Source: Proteles cristata cristata
Lineage: Eukaryota > Chordata > Mammalia > Carnivora > Hyaenidae
Assembly (NCBI GenBank): GCA_017311185.1
Contig: JAESUZ010003391.1
Coordinates: forward strand, 31,680-95,679
Reading direction: 5' to 3'
Length of the DNA: 64,000 nt
A program made the translations under genes and the position numbers. How positions within the stretch are numbered: position 1 is the first letter of the stretch; each line of letters opens with the position of its first letter. Under the pieces are notes generated by a model. That model had not been told where the DNA came from. It did no database searches and saw only the letters and a list, made by a program, of their open reading frames with translations. Positions 35,410 to 45,059 of this stretch are shown piece after piece.

Positions 35410-35854
35410 GCTAAAAGAATAAGAGACTCACACTTCCTGAATTTAAAACTTACTACAAAGCTACAGTCATCAAGACATATAGAATATGGTATCAGCATCA
35501 GGATAGATGTGTAGATCAATAGAATAGAACTGACAGTCCAGAAATGAACCTTCGTATTTCTTGTCCATTGATTTTTCACAAGGATGCCTTAACTATTCAT
35601 TTGAGGAAAGAATAGTCAACAGGCATTGCCGGGACAACTGTATATCCATATATAGAAAACTCAAAATGGATCTTTTAACTCAGAATGGACCAAAAACCTA
35701 AATGTAAGAGCTTAAACTATAAAACTTTTTTGAAGACAACATAGGTATAAATCTCTGTAATCTTGGATCAAGCAATAGTTTCTTAGATATGACCCCAAAA
35801 GCACAACAAAAGAAAAAATAGATAAACTAGACATCATAAAACTTAAAAACTTTT

Positions 35855-36717
35855 CTTCCTTTCCCATCCCTCCATCCACCTCCCCTCTGGTAATCATCTA
35901 TTTGTTCTCCACAGTTAAGAGCCTGATTTTTTTTGGTTTGTCTCTTTTTTCTTTTCCTTTGTTCATTTGTTTTGTTTCTTAAATTCCGCATATGAGTGAA
36001 ATCATATGGTATTTGTGTTTCTCTGACTTATTTCACTAAGTATCATGCTCTGTAGCACCATCCATGTCATTGCAAATAGCAAGATTTAATTCTTTTTTAT
36101 GGCTGCATAATATTCCACCGTATATACATAAACTCCATCTTCTTTTTCCATTCATCTCTTGATGGACATTTGGGTGGCTTCCATAATTTGACTATTGTGA
36201 ATAATGCTGCAGTAAACATAGTGCATATACCCTTTCAAAATATAGTGTTTTCATTTTTGGGGGGTAACTACCCAGTAGTATGATTACTGGATCATAGGGT
36301 AGTTCTATTTTTATTTTGAGGAACCTCCATATGGTCTTCCACAGTGGCTGCACCAGTTTGCATCCCTAGCAACAGTGCACTTGGTTCCTTTTTCTCCACA
36401 TCCTTGCCAACACTTGTTTTTTTTTTGAGTTTTTGATTTTAGCCATTCTGACAGGTGTGAGGTGATATTGTGGTTTTGATTGCATTTCTCTGATGGTGAG
36501 TGGTGTTGAGAATCTTTTCAGGTGTCTGTTGGCCATTTGCATGTCTTCTTTGGTGAAATGTCTGTTCATGTCTTCTGCCCCCTTTTAATTGGACTATTTG
36601 TTATTTTGGTGTTACATTGTAAAAGTTATTTACATATTCTGGATACTAACCCTTTATTAGATATGTCCTTTGCAAGTATCTTCTCCCATTCAGTAGGTTT
36701 TCTTTTCGTTTTGTTGA
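35855..36717 (-). mobile_element. 5'-truncated L1 inserted in reverse into an older L1
   Basis: Reverse complement of the L1 3' UTR and ORF2 tail (CATATGAGTGAAATCATATGG; GGACATTTGGGTGGCTTCC; TGGTGAAATGTCTGTTCATG). Flanked by exact TTAAAAACTTTT at 35843-35854 and 36718-36729; removing the insert restores the older L1 reading AAACTTAAAAACTTTTGTGC. The expected poly(T) at its left edge is weak. Confidence 0.85.
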
Positions 36718-38283
36718 TTAAAAACTTTTGTGCTTCAAAGAACACCATCAAGAAAGTGAAGACTTAATTAACAGAATGGAAGAAAATGTTTGCAAATCCC
36801 ATATCTAATAAGAGATGTATCTAGAATATTTATAGAACTATTACAGGTAAGTATTTAACACAATGAAAAATAGGCAAAGAATCTGATTAGATATTTCTCC
36901 AAAGAAAATATTAAAATGGCCAATATATGCATGGAAATATGCTCAACATCATTAGCCATTAGGGAAATGCAAATCAAACCCACAGTGTGATACCACTTCA
37001 TACCCACGAGGATGGCTACAAGCCAAAAGACAGATCACAAATGTTATTGAGGAGATGGAGAAATTAGAATCTGCAAACACTACTGGTAGGAGTGAAAAAT
37101 GGTGAAGGCACTTTGGAAAACAGTCTGACAATTTCTTCAAATAGTCAAACATAGCGTTACCGTATGACCCAGTGATTCCGTTTCTGGTTACATGCTTCAT
37201 AAACCTCTATGTTTATCCTTAGCAGGGTGATGGTCTGCAAGCATCATCTTGTGCAGCAGGTGAAGGACCCCATTCCTGGTGGGATATAGTAGTGGAGTTG
37301 GCCAGGTGCTATACGATGCTTAAACAGAACAAAGAACCATACATTGAGTCAGAAACAAAGATGTTCCCACACAATGCAGTAAGAGCCCCACTGGCGATGA
37401 GAACCAATACCCACTGGTGAGACTGATCTTGCTTTGTCCCTTCTCTATGTGAGTAAAGCATCGTTTTATCTAGTGCCTCTGTATGTATGTCTTTTTTGAT
37501 GACCCTGACACGAACAGACTATAGAGTATGTTGACATCCAGAGACTGCTCCTCTTTGTTTCACATTGCTTGTTTCCGGACTAAAAGCCTAATCCCTAGAG
37601 TCTGATCTTGGGGACTACTGATCCATTTCCTGACTTAGGTTCACTGTGTTCCTCGGCTTTCAGAGCCTGCTCCATTCTGTGGCTCCCCCATCAGCCTTTT
37701 CATGTAGCTGCTTCCATGCTGGGTTTCCCTTAGTCTATGCCCTGATTTCAGCCCATGAGCAGCGCACAAAGCAGGAAGAGTGTTATTAATAACATCAGAT
37801 TTGTTATTGCTGGCTCTGTGGCCTGGCAAGAGACTTAGGCCCCCTAAGACTTAATTGCTTCCACGATAGAGTGGGGATAACAATCCTAACTTGCAGGGAT
37901 TCAAAAAACACCTTTTGAAATTAGTTTAAGAATTCTTTTTCAAAATTATGGATATGGAAAAGTATTCCTCAAAAGACATTAGATCAAAACATTAAAATAC
38001 AGGCCTGCCAATACTATAGAACCCCAAATCTATTTTTTAATGTTTACATACCTATATGTACATATGTAAATACATTAGCAAGTTAACAGTGCTTCTCAGT
38101 GGTAGGATTATTGGTGGGTTTTGTTCCACACATTCGTAGATTTTCTAGTTTTTCTTCAGTGTGTTAATATTATAATTGGAAGATAGGTAAAGGAAAAATA
38201 TCACAAATCATACTTTCTTTTCCTTGTAAGTTTTAGGACTTTACTACATTACAGTGTTTTGCTACAATAAAAATCTAGTTTAG

Positions 38284-38508
38284 GGGGCGCCTGGGTGGCT
38301 TAGTCGGTTAAGCTTCCGACTTTCGCTTAGGTCATGATCTCGCGGTTGTGGGTTCAAGCCCCGCGTCGGGCTCTGTGCTGACTGCCAGCTCAGAGCCTGG
38401 AGCCTCTTTCGGTCTGTGTCTCCCTCTCTCTCTGACCCTCCCCTGCTCACGCTGTCTCTCTCTCTCTCCTAGAAATAAATAAAAAACTTAAAAAAAAAAT
38501 TAAAAAAA
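38284..38508 (+). mobile_element. Carnivore SINE with target-site duplication
   Basis: AAAATCTAGTTTAG flanks both sides (ending near 38283 and 38522). Near-consensus head GGGCGCCTGGGTGGCTTAGTC. Confidence 0.95.
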
Positions 38509-38533
38509 AAAATCTAGTTTAGAAAGACCTTGA

Positions 38534-38701
38534 GGGGCACCTGGGTGGCCCAATTGGTTAAGCTTTAGACTCTTGATCTCCTTGATTTGCTCGTCTCAGG
38601 TAATGATTTCACCATTCGTCCAGGTCTGTGCGACGTGGAAGCTGTTAAAGAGTCTCTTTCTCCCTCTGCCCCTCCCCTCCTCAAAATAAATAAATAAATA
38701 A
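38534..38701 (+). mobile_element. Carnivore SINE, second insertion next to the previous one
   Basis: AAAGACCTTGA at 38523-38533 and 38702-38712. The head is GGGGCACCTGGGTGGCCCAAT; the body is shortened. Confidence 0.92.
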
Positions 38702-39612
38702 AAAGACCTTGAAAAGTTACTTTCTCTTCTGATAGAATTTCACGGGTGTATTTCTTTATCCCCTGACCCACTGGTGTATTTAAAACATAATTTCTCTTCA
38801 CATTTCAGAACATTTTTGTTGCTGTCTAGCCACTTTTTGTGTTCTCTTCCTGAGTCATCTACAGAAAGGTAGCTGCTGATTATTCCTAAGATCTTAATGA
38901 GCATGATTATGTATTAACTAACCGACATTTACCTATGAGGCATCAGATAGATGGTGCACTGCATACTAAAAAACAGTAAAAAATATGTGTCCCTGACTTC
39001 AAAGAGGTTCCAGTTTAGTTAGTGCAATGAGAATAATATATGTCAACCAGTCAATAATATTCGTCAGTATTTGATCAATCGTAATCTTTATGGTATAGAA
39101 AATTAGTTCTCAAAGTGTTGTCTGTGGATCCCTGGGGATTCCTGAGATGATTTCGGGTGGTACAGCATCAAACCGTGGTAGGGTCCCATCCCTAAGGAAA
39201 CAAACAAACAAACAAACAAAACCTCAAGGTTATATGCGTACGTGACAACATCCCTCATGACCATGTAACATGAGACCACTTAATCGGACTACATGTTTGT
39301 ATGTTACCATATATGGGAGACAAAGAAGTGGAAAATATATAAAAAACTACACCACGTGGCGTTCAGGGCTCAGTTCTTCTGGCACGAACCCAACTGAACA
39401 GTGCTGGCAGGGATAACGGTGCTTCCTGGAATAAAAACAAAAAAAGCCTTGGTGTCACGACTCTCTGTGCGAGAATCCTGCTACAAAACCGTTTCATAAT
39501 ATTAAGGCCTCTCCCCTTCTCACTGTATTCAGAGTTGCACCAATGGGGTAAAAGCGTGTTGGTAAATCTGGAGACACTTTAGCACAAATCCAGGCAGTTT
39601 CTCCAAACTATA

Positions 39613-39924
39613 CAGTTGACCCTTGAACAACACATGTTTAAATTTACATGCAGATTTTTTTCGATAAACACAGTAGAGTACTAAAAATGTATTTTTTCTT
39701 ACTTGTGATTTCCTTAATAACATTTTCTCTTCTCTAGTTTTATTGTAAGAATACAGTGTATGATACAGATAAACACATGAAATACATATTAATAGACTAT
39801 GTTATCAGTAAGCTTTCCAGTCAATAGTAGGTTACTAGTTAAGTTGTGGGAGAGTTAAAAGTTGTCAATTTTCAACTGCGTGGTGCTCAATGCCCCAACC
39901 CCCACTCTGTTCAAAGGTCAACTG
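39613..39924 (+). mobile_element. Tigger-type non-autonomous DNA transposon with TA target duplication
   Basis: Flanked by TA (39611-39612 and 39925-39926). The termini CAGTTGACCCTTGAACAACA and GTTCAAAGGTCAACTG are inverted repeats. The interior is A+T-rich without coding capacity. Confidence 0.8.
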
Positions 39925-40132
39925 TAATTAATATATTTTAAGATGGGAGTTTTTAACTTTTTGTTCTCAGGACTCTGTTATACTCTAAAAGTGGCAGACC
40001 AAACAACCCAAGAGTCAATTTAAAAAAAACCCCAAAACCAACCAACCAAAAAAAACCACAGCTTCATGAAGGGGAATATTGGCTGGGGCTGTGTAATGGC
40101 TTCTTCCCACATAGCACAGTAATCATACCTGC

Positions 40133-40366
40133 TTTTTTTTGTTTGTTTGTTTATTTAGGTTTTGAGAGAGAAAGAGAGAGACAGCATGGGGGGAGGGTTG
40201 GTGGAGGGAGCAGGGAAAGAGAGGGAGACACAGAATCAAAAGCAGGTTCCAGGCTTTGAGCTGTCAGCACAAAGCCAATGTGGGGCTCAAACCCATGGAC
40301 CAGACCATGAGATCATGACCTGAACTGAAGTTGGATACTCAACCAACTGAGCCAGCCAGGCGCCCT
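40133..40366 (-). mobile_element. Carnivore SINE
   Basis: Left (T)n/GTTT run, GAGAGAGACAGCATGGGGGG, ends GAGCCAGCCAGGCGCCC. Confidence 0.9.
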
Positions 40367-42044
40367 AACACCGCTTTTGATTTACAGCTGGCAGTGAGGT
40401 TTAAGAGAGGTAATAGAGTAGCTTACACCCTTTCAAGCAAAACCAGGACAACCATAGAGCTAGCTCAATTGCATTCGGCAACACCTGTCTCGTAAGGCAC
40501 ATTCTATCTGGGGAAGAAAGAACAGTTTTTCTTGATGGTCAGGGTGATTATGCAGCTGAGCACACAAACCCAAAAAACTTAGCAAATCAGCCCCTAAATT
40601 TGGGAGCTAGTTTATCAGTCAGTCCTGTGGGCAGCATGTGATAATGCTTTAGGACATTGACACTGAAGTTTTGACTCTTCAACCAATGGGTTATCATCTA
40701 TTAACAGATTGGACAGTGGTTACTCATCCACCACTTAGGCAAGAGCATTTGCTACTGGATCCCAGTGAATTTTAACGTTCACTGCCTTAAACTGTCAAGT
40801 GGACAAGCAGTCCTTAAGCAGTAGTGTGGTCACTAATAAGGCTACGTGTATCACCACTACAGCTTCTCAGCATGGCTTGCCATTCTTCCACAGACTCAGT
40901 GCAAGCTCAAACACGTTCAGACAGTTTATTACAAGGTCACCATGGTATCAATTTCCTGCATCCCTAGTCTCAGGAAAAACAACCAGTAAATCAGAGGAGC
41001 CATATGGGTATTACCAGTAGTGATTGCTTTTCTGCTGAAGAATCAGCTCTAAACTTGAGTCAGGTGCTTCTATAACCAGCAGTCATTTCCAAACGAGAGG
41101 TGAAGTGGTTAAGTCTTGTGATCAAATGCAGCTGGGGAGATGGATGAGAAATGGCCTTTTGCTATTTCTCATAAGGCTACTTCTCTCCCTTGGTTTTGGG
41201 GAAATCCAGGGCGTTCCAAGACTCAGACTGCTATTAAATTTCGCCTACTTGGCCTGTATGGAGATGTATAAGGTAAACAGAGTGTCGTGGTACAGCTAGT
41301 CGCTTGCAGTATTTCAAACATTAAACCAGTCTTGAATTTGGGGGATCATTCCTGAAATAAATACACTTCTTCAGAGCGAATTATTTTTATAAATTGCTAG
41401 ATGCAATTTGCTTATATTTTGTTGATAACTTTGCATCTATGTGGTAAAGAATTTAACCTTGCCTAAAGAGAGGTCTGCCTTTAGTCTCCTTAGCTTCTGG
41501 GAGATAATCTCTAAGTCCTTTAATGTCATTCCCGACTGAAATGTCTTTGCCGACTTAGTCACTGGACAGTCTAATGTGACTTAGGGTGAGGACTCTGAGT
41601 CACATGGTATCAGCTCCACCTCTTGAGGGAACAGATCAGGCACATGGGCAGTCAATAGTGCCTAAGTCATGGAACTCCATTGGACAGCAAGGGTCAGGTG
41701 AGCTTCCCTGGTCGACAATTCTCCATGTGCGTTGTCACATATTGCCCCTGAGAGCAGCTAACTATGATTCCTAAGGGACAGGATTACTCAAAGCTCTGTA
41801 TTTGGAACCCTTCCAAACCCTGTTCTATGGCAAATGTTGATCCTTTCCCTGTGATACCTGTGAGTACAACTTGCAGTAAGTTCTGAGTCCTTCTAGCAAA
41901 TTAGTTGGGGACTCCTGAACTTGCAATTAGTGTCAGAAGCAAGCATGATCTGGGAGAACTCTAAATTCTATAGTGACGTCAAAAGTAAAAACAGTCTTTT
42001 GGAGACTGTTCCTCAAAGCTTGTAGCATTTATGCTCGTGGGGTA
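40367..42044. other. Unannotated intergenic sequence
   Basis: No recognisable gene or repeat. Open frames are 60-75 codons, unsupported. Confidence 0.45.
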
Positions 42045-42490
42045 TGTTGGCCTGCCGTTTTCTTTTCTTATCTTTGTCTAGTCTGGTATCAGGGAAATGA
42101 CTCTGAAAATGAATTGGGAAGTATTCCTTCTTCTGTTATCTCAAAGACTTTGTATAGGATTGGTCTTTTTTCCTCCTTAAATATTTGATGGAATTTATTA
42201 GTGAAGCTATTTGGGCTTGGGGTTTTCTCTGTGGAAGAGTTTTTAATTAGAAATTAAAATAATCTTCTAGCTGCTTGGCTATTCGAAATTTCTATTTCTT
42301 CATGTGTTAGTTTTGGTAAGTTGCCTTTTTCAATGAATGTGTCCATTTTAGCTAAGTAGTCAAATATATTGCATTAGGTTGGTATAAATGTGTGAATAAT
42401 ATTTTTTTAATATCTGTAAGATCTGTACTGATGGCTCTTTTTGCACTTATGAGGTGACCAATTTGTGTTTTCTCAATGTTTTTTCTTAAC
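42045..42490 (-). mobile_element. L1 ORF2 internal fragment
   Basis: Reverse-oriented ORF2 phrases: TGGTATCAGGGAAATGACTC, GAATTGGGAAGTATTCC, GTGAAGCTATTTGGGCTTGG, TGGCTATTCGAAATTTCTATTTC. Not intact. Confidence 0.8.
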
Positions 42491-42617
42491 TGAATAAATC
42501 ATATTTAATTTAATAAATTATAATTAAATATTATAATAATTGAATATAAATTTAATTCATTCAATTTAGGTATGTAACATTAAAATGTAATGAATTAGGT
42601 GAATCTGAATTAAAATG

Positions 42618-42838
42618 TATTTATGTATTTATTTTTAAACATTTATTTTTGAGAGAAAGAGACAGGCAGCATGAGCAGGGAGAGGGGCAGAGGGAGAGAG
42701 GGAGACACAGAATCCCAAGCAGGCTTCAGGCTCTGAGCGCTCAGCACAGAGCCGGATGTGGGGCTCGAACTCACAAACCGTGAGATCCTAACCTGAGTCG
42801 AAGTCGGAGCTTAACCGACTGAGCCACCCTGGCGCCCT
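42618..42838 (-). mobile_element. Carnivore SINE
   Basis: Reverse orientation; GAGAGAAAGAGACAGGCAGC, ends GAGCCACCCTGGCGCCC. Confidence 0.92.
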
Positions 42839-42942
42839 TAAAGTTTAAATGTGTTAAACTGAAACTGAATTAAATTAAACCATATTAAGTGAAATGTAAA
42901 ATATCAAAGTAAACAACAATTACATTGAAATTAAATGACACA

Positions 42943-43154
42943 GGAGCGCCTGGGTGGCTCAGTCCTTTAAGCGACTGACTTCGGCTCAGATCATTATCTC
43001 ACCCTTCGGCGCTAGAGTCCCGCATCGGGCTCTGTGCTGACAGTTCAGAGCCTGGGGGCCTGCTTCAGAATCTGTATCTCCCTTTCTCTCTGACCCTCCC
43101 CTGCTCTCTCTCTCTCTTTCAGAAATAAAACATTTTTAAAATTAAAAAAAAAAA
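42943..43154 (+). mobile_element. Carnivore SINE with target-site duplication
   Basis: GAAATTAAATGA at about 42927-42938 and 43155-43166 with similar following bases. Head GGAGCGCCTGGGTGGCTCAG. Confidence 0.94.
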
Positions 43155-43510
43155 GAAATTAAATGATACAGAACATTGCACTGAATACATTGAATTAATA
43201 TTAAATTATTTTGAACTAAATTGAGTAAATCAGAAGTCAGTAATGTTAAATTTGAGTAATTACATTTAAGTTATACTTGAACTATACTCCCTTAAACTTA
43301 TTTTCATAGGTCAAATTGTAATTAAAATTGAATTATATGAAATTCACTAATTGATACTAAAATAAATTTATCTGAGTACCTTACCAATACATATTCATCT
43401 ATACTAACTGAAGTTAATACATTAAATGAACAATTAATTTGATGAATTAAGTTATTTGCTAATATAAATTACAATCAAATTAAGATAACTCAGTATTAAT
43501 TTTAAAATGG

Positions 43511-44534
43511 AGGCAAGTCTGAAGGTCCGTTTGGGATTAAAAACCTGTTTTAGGAAGACAGGGTCACAGAATCCGTGTTGTGACTTCTGTGTCTTTGGCA
43601 TCTGTAATGGTGTGGAGGGGACAACGAGTAAAAACGTTTAGCAAAGGTGAAAACCCCCCACAAAACCCTAGACCTCTGAAAACACACCCAGGAGAACCAT
43701 CAGCAGCAAAGCAGTTGCTACGTCCGGAGCCAAGAAACCCAGAACAAATGTTAGCAAAGAGTTGAACACTTTTCATTTTCCCCAGACCCCGCTCCTCAAC
43801 CCGAATCGAGTCGTTTTGACTTTGAATGTGGGCATGTGGACACTTAGATGGTCATGACTCGCGCGCCCAGTGGAATTTGGGGTGGTGGCGGCACTGACCT
43901 ATTGTAGGTCATTTGACCTCCCTGGTTGCCAGAGTTAGATCATTACCCCGAGACGTCTAGTTCTCTGATCTGTCCTGAGTATTTTTTTTTTTTAAATTGT
44001 ACTTAATCTAATTTAAATAAAATGTTAAAATTAACTGTATAGGAGAGAATGGAATGTGTATGAAACAAGAGAACCAAAGTGGACGTCACCAGGAACCGGG
44101 CAAATTCACAGGTCAGAGAAAGACTTGGTGAAGCCAGTTGCCACAGATTTCAAAACTTTTGGTTCGGCCACTTCTCACCAGAGGCGGTCAGTCCACACCG
44201 TTCATGGCCTTCCGCTGTTGCTTGGGAATAATTCTGAGGGGCGAGAGCACTCCTGCAAAAGCCCAGAGGCTGAACCGTGCCAGGCCTGGCTGAGGAACTG
44301 GAAGGGGGAAGAGAGCGGGAGAGTCGCGGGAGGTAACGTCGCAAATGTAACAGGGGTAATGGTTTCCTTCGCAGCGCACGACGCCCAGTCTTCTGGCGTC
44401 CCGTTTTTACATGTGAAACGGAAAAGTGATTGAATGGAAGAATGTGTGTAACTTGATACAGGTCGTGTTTCGGAAGCGGACACTTTTTCTGTGAACTTCT
44501 CAGCAGGACAAACCACCGGCCTACGGTATCGATG
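43511..44534. other. Upstream flank of CXXC1
   Basis: G+C content rises towards the CpG island. Overlapping open frames of 120-138 codons on both strands (44056-45289) reflect base composition and the promoter repeat; no protein family recognised. Confidence 0.5.
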
Positions 44535-44845
44535 GTCAAAATGGCGGCGCCCTTGTGGAAGCCGCAATTAGGACGCTGCCATGTATTGTCTGTAAACGTA
44601 CGGACTCGGCCATCTTACGGAATCAGATTCCAAGATGACGGCATCTGCGTGGAAGTCGCGCATAGGCGCGGCCATGTTGCCCGTAACGTTGCGTCCGTAC
44701 AAATAGTCACAGTATGGCTTCGGCCGACGGGGTGGCAGTGATCTCAGGAAGGCAGCGATGCAGGCGTGGCCGTCTTTCCTGCAAATGTATGGATTCGGCC
44801 GCCGTACGGTCCCAGTAGTCAATAGTCAAGATGGTGGCGCCTGAG
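44535..44845 (+). repeat. About 95-base diverged tandem repeat with YY1-like cores upstream of CXXC1
   Basis: Anchors recur at regular spacing: ATGGCGGC at 44541, ATGACGGC at 44635, GTGGCAG at 44732 and ATGGTGGC at 44831, that is every 94-99 bases. A second anchor, GTGGAAG(C/T)CGC, follows at 44555 and 44649. A third, GTAAACGTACGGACTCGGCC at 44592, recurs diverged at 44781, two periods on. The preceding bases (TCAAA or CAAG) plus ATGGCGGC resemble the YY1 consensus. The array ends about 30-220 bases before the CXXC1 start codon region. Confidence 0.75.
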
Positions 44846-45056
44846 AGACTGTAGCGGCTCTGGGAGCCGGATCTACTTGTTTGCAGCGGAGCCGACGCAT
44901 TGGGCCTGCGCAATAAGAGTACGGTGCCTGGGAGGCGCGACCAAAGCGGAAGTAGTTGTGGGCGCCTTTACAACGGCCGTGGACGCCAGCGGGAGGTCTG
45001 TGCAGGTTCGCGGGTCGCTGGCGGGGGCAGCGGAGGGGTGCGCCGAGAGCGGAGAG

Positions 45057-45059
45057 ATG
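45057..45059 (+). CDS. CXXC1: CXXC1 exon 1 coding part: start codon only
   Basis: The exon ends exactly after ATG: GAGAG-ATG followed at once by the donor GTGAGT. The next exon begins GAG GGT GAT (Glu-Gly-Asp) at 45840. The start codon is thus alone on the first exon, separated from the rest of the reading frame by a 780-base intron. Confidence 0.92.

Larger units (their letters stand above)
35080..37205 (+). mobile_element. Old L1 ORF2 fragment interrupted by a SINE and an inverted L1
   Basis: Segments 35080-35190, 35410-35854 and 36730-37205 read consecutive diverged ORF2 sequence (CACACTTCCTGAATTTAAAACTTA; ACATCATAAAACTTAAAAAC; GTGCTTCAAAGAACACCATC; GACCCAGTGATTCCG). Interrupted by a SINE (35191-35409) and a reverse L1 (35855-36717). 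Multiple stops. Confidence 0.85.
42490..43510. repeat. A+T-rich degenerate TTAAAT/GAATTA repeat tract
   Basis: Outside the two SINEs the tract is built of drifting words such as GAATTAAAT, TTAAATG and AATTGAATTA with no complex sequence. It looks like an old A+T minisatellite. No gene. Confidence 0.6.
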
